A DNA stretch of 47,380 nucleotides from an uncultured Rhodanobacteraceae bacterium (GTDB lineage: Bacteria > Pseudomonadota > Gammaproteobacteria > Xanthomonadales > SZUA-5), in assembly GCA_937928755.1 (NCBI GenBank), contig CALEZI010000199.1, positions 1 through 47,380 on the forward strand, read 5' to 3'. Each line of letters opens with the position of its first letter. The stretch's first letter is position 1. The notes under the pieces are model-generated. The model made no database searches, was not told the origin of the DNA, and saw only the letters and a list, made by a program, of their open reading frames with translations. This document shows, piece by piece, positions 15,800 to 24,647 of the stretch. The position numbers were made by a program, and so were the translations under genes.

Positions 15800-16243
15800 C
15801 TACGCCGCCGCGCTGGAAGCCCAACCGAGGCACGCCAGCCATACCGTCTTCGGGATCGGTTTGGCGCCCGAGAGATAGTAGTTGAGCATGCGCCGCGAAA
15901 TGCCGATGGCATCGGCCGCGCGCGCTTGGGTCAGCCCGTGTTGCGCCATCCAGTTGAGCAGACGTTCGTGGCCGATGCCACCTGCCTGCTCGACCGCGAT
16001 ATTGCGCAGGTTGTCGGCGGCGATCTCCAGATCATCCGGCTCCCACACCACGTAGCCGCCCCGTACGTCGACTCGCGCACCGGCGAAAACGGCTGGGTCG
16101 GACAGCGCTGCGAGCGCTGGGTGAGTTCGAATGACTGCGGCCAGGTCAACCTCGAAGACCTCGCCATCAGCGAAGCGCAGCCGCAGGCCATTCGGCCCGG
16201 TCACGCTAGTCTCGACAATGGTGTGCTGCGGGTCGTGAATCAT
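15800..16243 (-). CDS. DUF2442 protein with C-terminal helix-turn-helix
   Basis: A 147-residue protein. Residues 10-75 are a DUF2442 domain (GLRLRFADGEVFEVDLAAVI, then YVVWEPDDLEIAADNLRNI). Residues 95-140 form a helix-turn-helix (HGLTQARAADAIGISRRMLN, YYLSGAKPIPKTVWLACLG). ATG 16243 is chosen over a GTG three codons upstream: it forms an ATGA overlap with the preceding gene and has GAGGAG at the right distance. With the DUF4160 gene it forms a toxin-antitoxin-like pair, in which this DNA-binding partner would repress the promoter at the palindrome 16481-16499. It is read against the late operon. Confidence 0.88.
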   Translation of the reverse strand: MIHDPQHTIVETSVTGPNGLRLRFADGEVFEVDLAAVIRTHPALAALSDPAVFAGARVDVRGGYVVWEPDDLEIAADNLRNIAVEQAGGIGHERLLNWMAQHGLTQARAADAIGISRRMLNYYLSGAKPIPKTVWLACLGWASSAAA

Positions 16244-16470
16244 GGGTTGCACTCCTCAAACACCTTGCGGGCGGCCTCTCGGTTCTCAGCGATCCAAGCC
16301 AGCGCCTCAGTGATCTCGGCGAAGCGCACCGTGCGGCTCACCACTTCCAATGTGTCGAGGTACACCAGCGCGTCCCGGCGGTCTGCCAGCACGATGTGGA
16401 CATGGGCCGGGCGATGGTCCGGCACGTTCACCCGGATGGTCATGCTCGCAAGGCGATGGATCGTTGGCAT
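16240..16470 (-). CDS. DUF4160 domain protein
   Basis: A 76-residue protein of the DUF4160 family: MPTIHRLASMTIRVNVPDHR, then PAHVHIV (the family's P-x-H-x-H motif) and VRFAEITEALAWIAENREAA. The upstream in-frame start is rejected because it lies inside the promoter/palindrome region, whereas ATG 16470 gives the normal MPTI N-terminus. DUF4160 genes regularly sit beside DUF2442 genes and the pair is often listed as a putative toxin-antitoxin module. Biochemical function is unknown to me. Confidence 0.88.
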   Translation of the reverse strand: MPTIHRLASMTIRVNVPDHRPAHVHIVLADRRDALVYLDTLEVVSRTVRFAEITEALAWIAENREAARKVFEECNP

Positions 16471-16480
16471 GCCTCTAGTG

Positions 16481-16499
16481 TTGTGCAATGGTTGCACAA
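16481..16499. promoter_or_regulatory. Perfect palindromic operator upstream of DUF4160/DUF2442
   Basis: TTGTGCAA-TGG-TTGCACAA is a perfect 8-bp inverted repeat with a 3-bp centre, ending 11 bp before the DUF4160 start codon. Its size and place fit a dimeric helix-turn-helix repressor site, most likely autoregulation by the DUF2442-HTH protein. Confidence 0.75.
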
Positions 16500-16611
16500 A
16501 AGCAAGGGCAAGGTGCAATCGAAGTTACGAGACGTCGCCGAAGATCCAATAAAAGACCCGTTTACACCCATTCACGCCGATACCCAGCGTTCCTCCCAAG
16601 CCGACTAGCTC

Positions 16612-19600
16612 ATGGCCAACCGCATCTCCCTCCTCGTAGCCCTGGAGGGCGCGGATGAGGGTCTCAAACGCGCGATTTCTTCGGCCGAGCGCTCGTTCAA
16701 CGAGATGTCGGCGACCGCGAAGACGGCGGGCGCGAAGGCTGCGCAGGGAATGGCGGAGCTCAAGGCGGGAACGGCGGCGCTCGGCGATCAGCTGACTCGG
16801 GCGCGGACGCAGTTGCTGGCGTTCGTCGGCGTGTCCTGGGCGACGCAGCAGGTCACGCAACTGGTACAGGTTGCCGACCAGTGGAACCTGATGGTGGCGC
16901 GCCTTAAGCTCGCGACCGCGGGCCAGCGCGAGTTTGTGATCGCGCAGAGCGAACTCTTCGCCATCGCGCAGCGGATCGGTGTGCCGCTGGCGGAGGTGTC
17001 GACGCTGTACGGCAAGCTGCAGCAAGCCATTCGACAACTGGGTGGTGAGCAGAAGACGGCGCTGTCGCTGACCGAGTCGATCAGCCAAGCGCTCAAGATC
17101 TCAGGCGCCTCGGCGTCGGAGGCGCAGTCGTCGTTGCTGCAGTTTGGGCAGGCGCTGGCGTCGGGTGTGCTGCGCGGCGAAGAGTTCAACTCGGTGGTCG
17201 AGAACTCGCCACGACTGGCGCAGGCGCTCGCCGATGGGTTGAACGTGCCGATCGGTCGCCTGCGCAAGCTGGCCGAGCAAGGGCAACTGACCGCGGATGT
17301 CGTCGTCAACGCGCTGATGTCGCAGAAGGACAAGCTCGCCGCGGAATACGCGCAGCTACCGGTGACGGTCGGCACCGCGTTCGAGCGGCTCAAGAATGCG
17401 TTTGCGCAGTGGATCGCCAAGGTCGACGAGTCGACCGGCATCACGCAGAGGTTGGCAACGGCGCTCGACTGGCTTGCGCGCAACTTCGAGACGGTGATGA
17501 GTTGGCTCAAGCTCATTGCCGAGGTGGGATTGGCGGTGCTGATCTACCGCCTGATTCCGGCACTGATCACCGCCTGGCAACTGGCCGGCACGGCGGCGGT
17601 GACGGCCGCGGCCTCGACCTCGGCGGCGTGGGCCACCGCCAACCTGTCGATGTCCGCGGCCGTGGCGACCGCGGGCTTGCTGAAGACGGCATTCGCCGTG
17701 CTGGCTTCCGCGGTGGTCGGCTGGGAGATCGGCACCTGGTTGTCCGAGAAGTTTGAGGTCGTGCGCAAGGCCGGTATCGGCATGGTCCAGGTGCTGGAAA
17801 ACGGCCTGGAGACCCTGAAGTTCTCTTGGGAGCGCTTTGCGGCGATCTTCACCAGCGACACCATCGCGGCGGCCACACAGCGCCACGAAGAGCGACTGCG
17901 GCAGATGAACGCGATCTTCGGCGAGATGTACGTCGATGCGTCCGAAGCAGGGCGGGCCGCGCAGCAAGCGGCGACCACGGCGGCCGCCAGTGCCGAGGAA
18001 ATGGCTCGGCGTTTGGAAGCTGTGCGCCAGGGAACGCAAGAAGCAGCGGGGCGCGGCATCGAAGCCATCGATGCCACCCTCAACAAGCTCAAGAGTCAGA
18101 TCACTGCGATTGAGCAGGTGGTGACCGCGGCGCAGCAAGGGGCGACACAGGCGATCTCAGGCATCACCGAGGCCTATCAGGGCCTGACCGGTATCGTCGA
18201 CGCGACCCTGCAGCAGCAGTTGGTCAGCACCCAAGCCCACTACGCGCAGAAACAGGTCCTGCTGGAGCAGTCGAATGCTTCGGAAGCGAAACTGATCAAG
18301 CAGACCACGCAGTTGTTGGTGGACTCGGTGCAGCAACAATCGGATCTGCGCACGCAGGCGCTCGCCGAGACGCTGCGCTTGATCGAACAGGAGGGCCAGG
18401 CACGCAGGGTCGCCGCGCAAGGCCAAGCGGAGACCGACGAAGCGCGCCGCGCTGCGACCTTGCGCGTCGACAACGAGATCCTGGCCGCCACGCAGCAGGC
18501 GCTGGCCCAAGCGGCGGCCGACTATGTGCGCCATGTCGACGCGCTCAATGCCGAAGCCAATCGCCATCTGGCGGAGATTCGGCGCATCGAAGACGAGAAG
18601 CGTGCGCTGTCGCAAACCACCGAGGACCGAATCCGCGAGTTGCAGCGCTCGACGATGGGCGAGTACCAGGCCTATCAGGACAAGCTGACCCAGGTCGCTG
18701 AGTTGCAGCGCAAAGCGCGCGCCGCGATCTCCGAGGGCGAGTTCGAGCAGGCGATTCAGTACGCCAAGCAGGCCCAGGATCTGGCCGCGCAGACCGCCAA
18801 GGCAGTCAAGGATGGCGATGCGACCGTCGTCACCCAGAAACAGGCGGTGAAGACCGCCATCGATGCGATGCGCGAGAGCGAACAACTGGCGATCCAGGCG
18901 CTCGAAGGCGAAGGTCGTGCGCATCAGAAGGCGGCCAGCGAGGCGACGTCCGCTCGCGGCCAGATCGAGGCCGCGCTACGTGGCACGCAGGCGCAGATCG
19001 AACAGATCAAGTCGCAACTGGAGACCGGGCTGAAGTTCGCCATCGATGTCGACAGCAGCAAGCTCGACACCGCACTGCGCCAACTCGAAGAAGCCATGCG
19101 CGAGAAGGCGTACCTGGTGCGCATCGACGCCGACCTCAGGGCCGCCCATGCGCAACTGCGCGATCTGGAGACGCAGCTGAAGGACGGGAAGACGCTGCTG
19201 GTCAACGCCGATATCAGTCGCGCCAAGTCGGCGCTGGAAACGCTGCAGACCTATGCCGATCGCACCGGTCAGATCGACCTGAAGGTCGCCACCGAGAAGG
19301 CGCAAACCTCGCTACGCCTGGTCGACAGCCAGATCCGCGCCCTGGATCAGATTCGCACCGAGTCACAACACGCGATCAGCACCAACGCCAACCAAGCCCG
19401 GAGGGAGATCCAGTCGCTCGACGGCGTGAACACCAGTTCGACGCATACCATCTACGTGAAACGGGTCGAACAGAATGCCGCGGGTGGTTTGGTTGGGTCC
19501 GGAATGACGGCTCCCCGCGGCTACGCGAAGGGTGGCTCCGTACTGTCCTTCTCGCGCATGAAGTCTGGCGTGGTTCCCGGGTCAGGCGATGGCGACACCG

Positions 19601-20586
19601 TGCCGCGAACACTGGAGGCCGGCGCGTTCGTGATCCGCAAGGCCGCCGTGCGCAAGTACGGCGCCGCCACGCTGCGCAAGCTGGCTGGCGTTGCGCGTTT
19701 TGCGACAGGTGGCTTGGTGCCGGGCAGTTCGCCGGGAACCTTGTCCTCGAGTCCCGCCAGTGCAAGCGGCTCGCCGGGCGCCACGCCACCGAAAACCAAG
19801 CCGGTGCCAGCGACGCAGAAGGTCAATCGCGATGTCTCCGAGGCGCTCAAGCTGATTGAGCTCGGCCTGCAGGGCGCAAGGTTGGGCCGGGCGTACATGG
19901 AGCGCGTGACGCGGATGATCCCGATCGGCAGCCAGAACCTCAAAACCGATCCGATCGACATCCAGGCATTCCAGGACCGCGAATATCTCCAGCGTCTGCT
20001 GAAAGTCCGCAAGTTGACCAGCTTGGAGTCAGGCTCGGTCGACACGATCAAGGGTCGTTGGCGCACGGCGATGGCGCAGGGCCAGCTTGCCGGCGTGGAC
20101 CTCGAGCGGCAGTTGATCGAGTACATCGAGCGCGAGACCGAGCGGCAGATGTACTTCGCTCGTGGCGGCCTGGCCAAGTCAGATACGGTGCCGGCCATGC
20201 TGACGCCCGGGGAGTACGTGGTCAGCCGTGAGTCCGTCAAACGACTGGGCGCCGGGTTCTTCGCCGCGATCAACGCGATGAAGGCCCCGGCCCGCGAGAT
20301 TGCCACCAAGATTCAGGGCTTCGCGCGCGGGGGTCTGGTGAGTCCGGACGCATCGGCGCGGGTGGCCACCACATTGCGCAGCATGCCGACCGATTTCGAC
20401 GATCTGGCAGCACCGAGTTCGCGCCTGCGGCGTTCACCGCGGCTCGACTGGAACGATACGCCGCCGCCCAGCAAGACCATACGTGTCGAATTGGCGAGCG
20501 GAGCACGGATGGTGAGCGCGACGATCCCCGCGCGCGACGAGTCGCGATTGCTGGACCTGCTGCGCGAAGCGCAAGCCCGAAGCTGA
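16612..20586 (+). CDS. Tail tape measure protein
   Basis: A 1324-residue tape measure protein. The N-terminal region (about 75-250) shows the tape-measure N-terminal domain (LARLKLATAGQREF-like start, GVPLAEVSTLYGKLQQAIRQ, SASEAQSSLLQFGQALASG, GEEFNSVVENSPRLAQALAD). A long hydrophobic stretch (about 302-380) could cross the host membrane on DNA entry. Residues 410-960 are almost wholly coiled coil. The C-terminus has two related GGL/S...TVP...PGEYVV-type motifs near 970-1020 and 1180-1220. Its length sets tail length. It begins after the inserted DUF4160/DUF2442 unit; no strong Shine-Dalgarno is visible before the ATG. Confidence 0.95.
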   Translation: MANRISLLVALEGADEGLKRAISSAERSFNEMSATAKTAGAKAAQGMAELKAGTAALGDQLTRARTQLLAFVGVSWATQQVTQLVQVADQWNLMVARLKLATAGQREFVIAQSELFAIAQRIGVPLAEVSTLYGKLQQAIRQLGGEQKTALSLTESISQALKISGASASEAQSSLLQFGQALASGVLRGEEFNSVVENSPRLAQALADGLNVPIGRLRKLAEQGQLTADVVVNALMSQKDKLAAEYAQLPVTVGTAFERLKNAFAQWIAKVDESTGITQRLATALDWLARNFETVMSWLKLIAEVGLAVLIYRLIPALITAWQLAGTAAVTAAASTSAAWATANLSMSAAVATAGLLKTAFAVLASAVVGWEIGTWLSEKFEVVRKAGIGMVQVLENGLETLKFSWERFAAIFTSDTIAAATQRHEERLRQMNAIFGEMYVDASEAGRAAQQAATTAAASAEEMARRLEAVRQGTQEAAGRGIEAIDATLNKLKSQITAIEQVVTAAQQGATQAISGITEAYQGLTGIVDATLQQQLVSTQAHYAQKQVLLEQSNASEAKLIKQTTQLLVDSVQQQSDLRTQALAETLRLIEQEGQARRVAAQGQAETDEARRAATLRVDNEILAATQQALAQAAADYVRHVDALNAEANRHLAEIRRIEDEKRALSQTTEDRIRELQRSTMGEYQAYQDKLTQVAELQRKARAAISEGEFEQAIQYAKQAQDLAAQTAKAVKDGDATVVTQKQAVKTAIDAMRESEQLAIQALEGEGRAHQKAASEATSARGQIEAALRGTQAQIEQIKSQLETGLKFAIDVDSSKLDTALRQLEEAMREKAYLVRIDADLRAAHAQLRDLETQLKDGKTLLVNADISRAKSALETLQTYADRTGQIDLKVATEKAQTSLRLVDSQIRALDQIRTESQHAISTNANQARREIQSLDGVNTSSTHTIYVKRVEQNAAGGLVGSGMTAPRGYAKGGSVLSFSRMKSGVVPGSGDGDTVPRTLEAGAFVIRKAAVRKYGAATLRKLAGVARFATGGLVPGSSPGTLSSSPASASGSPGATPPKTKPVPATQKVNRDVSEALKLIELGLQGARLGRAYMERVTRMIPIGSQNLKTDPIDIQAFQDREYLQRLLKVRKLTSLESGSVDTIKGRWRTAMAQGQLAGVDLERQLIEYIERETERQMYFARGGLAKSDTVPAMLTPGEYVVSRESVKRLGAGFFAAINAMKAPAREIATKIQGFARGGLVSPDASARVATTLRSMPTDFDDLAAPSSRLRRSPRLDWNDTPPPSKTIRVELASGARMVSATIPARDESRLLDLLREAQARS

Positions 20587-20589
20587 CCC

Positions 20590-20997
20590 ATGGAACTGCG
20601 CCAACTCTCATCCGGCCAGACACTGACTCTGCCGGACGATCTGCTGTGGGCCGATGAGCACGCGTGGACGCCGGCGGTGGCGTCGACTAGCTATCTGATC
20701 ACCGGCGCGTTGCTGGTGCAGTCGGCGACACGGCAAGCCGGGCGGCCGATCACGCTGGTCGGTCCCAGCGACATGGCTTGGGTCACGCGCGCCACCGTGG
20801 CCACGCTGCATGACTGGGCGGCGTTGCCCCTGACGCTCGACGATGGGCGATTCGAGTTGCGGTTGGCCGATGACCGCACGTTCGAGGTGGCATTCCGCCA
20901 CGCCGACGTTTGCGTGGAAGCCGAACCCGTACTGGGTTTCCCGGCGCGATCCGACGCGGACCGCTACCGATTGACGCTGCGCTTCCTGCAGCTCTGA
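20590..20997 (+). CDS. Minor tail protein, unknown family
   Basis: A 135-residue, beta-rich protein beginning MELRQLSSGQTLTLPDDLLW and ending DADRYRLTLRFLQL. It starts 3 nt after the tape measure stop. Position immediately after the tape measure gene suggests a distal tail protein comparable in place to lambda gpM, but I do not recognise the sequence. Confidence 0.65.
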   Translation: MELRQLSSGQTLTLPDDLLWADEHAWTPAVASTSYLITGALLVQSATRQAGRPITLVGPSDMAWVTRATVATLHDWAALPLTLDDGRFELRLADDRTFEVAFRHADVCVEAEPVLGFPARSDADRYRLTLRFLQL

Positions 20998-21013
20998 CAC
21001 CCACAGGATCCTC

Positions 21014-24000
21014 ATGCCGATTCTCGTAGGCGACGTGAAGCTCGTTGCCAGCCAGGTCATGGACGACGTCGCCGAAGGCGGCGGCGCACCCACCTCGACC
21101 GTCATCGTCGATGGCGCCAGCAACTCGCTGTTCAACGACATCTCGGAAATGGATCGCGCCGGTGGCCGGGTGAACCTGCGCAAGGTGTTCGCCAGCATCC
21201 AAACCAACACCACCGACACTTATCTCGGCGGCAACGTCATCGTCGCCGAAGCGCCAAGCGATCCACGCGTCGCGGTCACGATCTTCTCCACCGACGAAGT
21301 GTTCGACCGGCGCACCAATGCGCGCGACCGGATCGAGGCCTATCTCAACAAGGGCTCGCTGTGGAACGGCTATCTGCTGGAGAACCACATCACCGGCCAG
21401 CGCAGCATCCAGTTGTTCCAGCGTGTCGGCGCCGAGTTGCCGGCCATTGGCAAGACCCTGTACCTGGTCGCCAACGAGGGACTGGCGAACGAGTATGCGC
21501 AGTACATCCGGGTCACCCGCGTCGCGTCTGAAACTCGAACTTTCAGCTATGGCTCAGGCAGTGGCATCGTCGACTACGAGGCGGTGGTCGTCACCTGTGA
21601 TCTGTCGGACGCGCTGCGCTTCGACTTCCCCGGCTCCCCGCCGGACCGCCTGTTCACGATGGTGGCGGGCAAGACCAAAACGCGCGACACCGTCGTCGCC
21701 GATGCCGCCAAGTATTGCGGCGTGGTCAAGACCACCCAGCCGATCGCCATCGGCGATGTGGCCGCCAGCGTCACCAGCATCTTCACCCAACTGGTGCCCT
21801 CGGCGCAGACCGAGACGCCGCTGCTCGACCTGACCGCGGGCGGCACCTCCGAAGCCCTGGTCGAGTCGGCGAACGGCACGGTGAGCTACACGACCTCGGT
21901 CGCGTTCAGCGCCGCGACGATCCTGTCGGTCGGCAATGCGATCCAACCCGGAACCCTGTCGATCAGCGTCAGCGGCGCGACGTTGACCGACAACGGCGGC
22001 CAGTTGATGGCCGGCGCCACGGTGATCGGTACGGTGAACTACGCGCGCGGCCAGGTGGCGATGGCCACCAGCGCGCCGAACTACAGCGGCGCCAAGACCA
22101 TCACCTTCCGGCCGGCTGCCGCGCCGATCCGGGTTGCCGATACCGCAGGCGTGCGCGTGGACATCGAGAACCGCGCCTACAACTACGTGCTGACGATCCT
22201 GCCGAGCCCTGCGCCAGGCACTTTGCAGGTGAGCTATCGCGCCCAGGGCAAGTGGTACGACCTGCGCGACAACGGCGCGGGCGTGCTCAAGGGGAGCAGC
22301 CCGGAGTACGGCGTCGGCACCGTGAACTACAGCTCCGGCACGGTCGCCGTGACCGTGGGTGCGCTGCCCGATGTGGGCAGTGAGATCGTCTACGCGTGGG
22401 GCGGCAAGGCGAACTACTTCAACCGATCCGACCAGACCGTCGCGCCACCGGCAGTGACGCTGCAACTGGCACAGGCCGGCATCACGCCGCAGTCCGTGAC
22501 CATCACCTGGAATGACGGCGCGCCGCGCACCGCCACCGACGATGGCGCAGGACGCATCACCGGCGCGGCGACCGGCACCATCCACTATCAGTCCGGCTTG
22601 ATCCAACTGACGCCGGCCGCGCTACCGGCCGGTGGTCAGACTTACAACGTCGCTTACACCTGGGGTCCGCCGACCGAGGAAGAGTTCCACGCACCGATGC
22701 GCGATGGCACAGGTCGCGTCGACGTCGAAGTGGAATTCGACGGCCTGATCCCGGGCACGGTCGAACTGGAGTGGAACCTCCTGATCGAAACCTTCGACTA
22801 CATCTCGACCACGCCGGCCGAGCTGCAGCTGGTACGCCCGGTCGATCCGATCAAGATCGTCCGCGACGACCGCAACGGCAACCTCAGGGACACGCAGGGC
22901 TTCATCTACGGCACGGTGAACTACGCCACCGGCGTCGTCCGCTTCCTGCCCGACACCACCGTGCGCATTCCGGTCGCGCGCTACTTGGTGACGCAGATCG
23001 GAATGACGCGCATCGCCGATGGCACCCTCGTCCCGGTCTATCGCAACGTGTTCTCACACTGGGAGTACATCACCGCGGGCGCGGCCATGCCCATCGACGA
23101 CTCCGCCTGGGCCAAGGTGCGCTACCGCGCGGCAGGCACCTCGAACAGCGTCACCCAACCGTTCACCGCCAACGGCCTGGCGCTCGATCTCACCCCGAGC
23201 TTCGCCGAACCCATCGTGCCCGGCAGTGTCGGATTCACGCTGGGCGGCAAGACTTACTTCGACCGCCTCGGCAGCCTCTACTACGACCTGAACCCGGTCA
23301 ACGGCGCGGCGACACTGGCGGGCGCAATCAACTACGCCACCGGTGCCGTGACGCTCACCGCCTGGGTACCTGCCCAGAGCCCCACAGTCGCGCTGCGTTC
23401 GCTGCTGACCAGTCTCGACGGCACGCCGGTCGACGAGGTCACCTTCCGCATTCCGGCTTCGCCCGTGCGACCGTCGAGCCTGCAGCTGCTGGCCACGCGG
23501 CTGACCGGCGGCACCATCAATGTCAGTGCCGACAACCACGGCATCATCGCTGGCGCGGGCATTACCGGCGCCATCGACTACGAGACCGGCGTCGTGCGCG
23601 CGCGGTTCGGATCCTGGGTGATCGCGGCTGGCAACGAGGACGAGATCTGGTTCGATCCCGATGCGGTCGTGATGCTGGATGGCGTGGCCAAGGTGTTCAA
23701 ACCGGCGCCGGTGTTTGCCGACACCATCAAGTACAACGCGGTCGCGTACTCCTACCTGCCGCTCGATGCCGATCTGATCGGTCTTGATCCCGTCCGCTTG
23801 CCCCAGGACGGGCGCGTGCCGATCTTTCGGATGGGCGATTTCGCGGTGATCGGCCATACCGAGACGGTCGGCCCGTTCACCGCGAGCGCCGGCCAGATCA
23901 TCGACTGCGACCGGGTGCGCCTCTCGCGCGTTCGCGTGCTCGATGCCAACGGCGTGGTCATCACCGCCGGATACTCGGTCGACCTGGAAGCAGGGCTGGT

Positions 24001-24619
24001 GACGTTCACGAGCGTCACGGGACTCGCCCAGCCGGTCACGGTGGAGCACCGCATCGAGGACATGGCGCAAGTGTCCGACGTGCAGATTTCCGGGCGCCTG
24101 GCGTTCACCCGACAAATCACGCACGACTATCCGACCGGTTCCCGCATTTCCTCGGCGCTGGTGGCGGGCGATCTGCGCGCCTACGTGTCGACACTGTTCG
24201 ATCAGGCGACTTGGAACGGCGCGTTCACCGACGCCCTCACCGGCAATGCGGCCACGGCCACGTTCAACGACGTGCTGGCGCCGATCACGGTGACGAACGC
24301 CGGCGCCATCACCGAACGCTGGGCCGTCCAGTTCACCAACACCACGGCATTTCAGGTCATCGGCGAACACGTGGGCGTCATCGCCACCGGCACGACGGCC
24401 AACGATCTGGCGCCGATCAATCCAGCGACAGCGAAGCCCTACTTCACGCTGCGCGCCCTCGGCTGGGGCTCGGGCTGGGCGGCGGGCAATGTGCTGCGCT
24501 TCAACACCATTGGCGCGCTGTTCCCGGTGTGGGTCGTGCGAACGATCCAGCAGGGCCCCGAAACCGTCACCCGCGATTCCTTCACCTTGCTGGTGCGCGG
24601 CGACGTGGATCGCCCGTGA
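21014..24619 (+). CDS. Large phage tail/tip protein with GTVNY repeats
   Basis: A 1201-residue, beta-rich structural protein. From about residue 280 to 870 it carries a recurring unit ending in G-[TA]-[VI]-x-Y-x-x-G-x-[VI]: IGTVNYARGQV, VGTVNYSSGTV, TGTIHYQSGLI, YGTVNYATGVV, AGAINYATGAV and TGAIDYETGVV. Each unit looks like a small beta domain of about 75-110 residues. The first 230 residues differ and contain a VELE-type tail-like fold. It is probably a tail tip or side structure. I do not know a named family, so the call rests on position, size and repeats. RBS AGGAT precedes the ATG. Confidence 0.8.
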   Translation: MPILVGDVKLVASQVMDDVAEGGGAPTSTVIVDGASNSLFNDISEMDRAGGRVNLRKVFASIQTNTTDTYLGGNVIVAEAPSDPRVAVTIFSTDEVFDRRTNARDRIEAYLNKGSLWNGYLLENHITGQRSIQLFQRVGAELPAIGKTLYLVANEGLANEYAQYIRVTRVASETRTFSYGSGSGIVDYEAVVVTCDLSDALRFDFPGSPPDRLFTMVAGKTKTRDTVVADAAKYCGVVKTTQPIAIGDVAASVTSIFTQLVPSAQTETPLLDLTAGGTSEALVESANGTVSYTTSVAFSAATILSVGNAIQPGTLSISVSGATLTDNGGQLMAGATVIGTVNYARGQVAMATSAPNYSGAKTITFRPAAAPIRVADTAGVRVDIENRAYNYVLTILPSPAPGTLQVSYRAQGKWYDLRDNGAGVLKGSSPEYGVGTVNYSSGTVAVTVGALPDVGSEIVYAWGGKANYFNRSDQTVAPPAVTLQLAQAGITPQSVTITWNDGAPRTATDDGAGRITGAATGTIHYQSGLIQLTPAALPAGGQTYNVAYTWGPPTEEEFHAPMRDGTGRVDVEVEFDGLIPGTVELEWNLLIETFDYISTTPAELQLVRPVDPIKIVRDDRNGNLRDTQGFIYGTVNYATGVVRFLPDTTVRIPVARYLVTQIGMTRIADGTLVPVYRNVFSHWEYITAGAAMPIDDSAWAKVRYRAAGTSNSVTQPFTANGLALDLTPSFAEPIVPGSVGFTLGGKTYFDRLGSLYYDLNPVNGAATLAGAINYATGAVTLTAWVPAQSPTVALRSLLTSLDGTPVDEVTFRIPASPVRPSSLQLLATRLTGGTINVSADNHGIIAGAGITGAIDYETGVVRARFGSWVIAAGNEDEIWFDPDAVVMLDGVAKVFKPAPVFADTIKYNAVAYSYLPLDADLIGLDPVRLPQDGRVPIFRMGDFAVIGHTETVGPFTASAGQIIDCDRVRLSRVRVLDANGVVITAGYSVDLEAGLVTFTSVTGLAQPVTVEHRIEDMAQVSDVQISGRLAFTRQITHDYPTGSRISSALVAGDLRAYVSTLFDQATWNGAFTDALTGNAATATFNDVLAPITVTNAGAITERWAVQFTNTTAFQVIGEHVGVIATGTTANDLAPINPATAKPYFTLRALGWGSGWAAGNVLRFNTIGALFPVWVVRTIQQGPETVTRDSFTLLVRGDVDRP

Positions 24620-24647
24620 CGCCAACTGATTCCCAGGAGCTTAATTC

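Noticed and set aside
23054..24625. Long open frame on - strand
   Set aside because: It is a high-GC antisense shadow of the 1201-residue tail protein gene; no start signal and no recognisable protein sequence.
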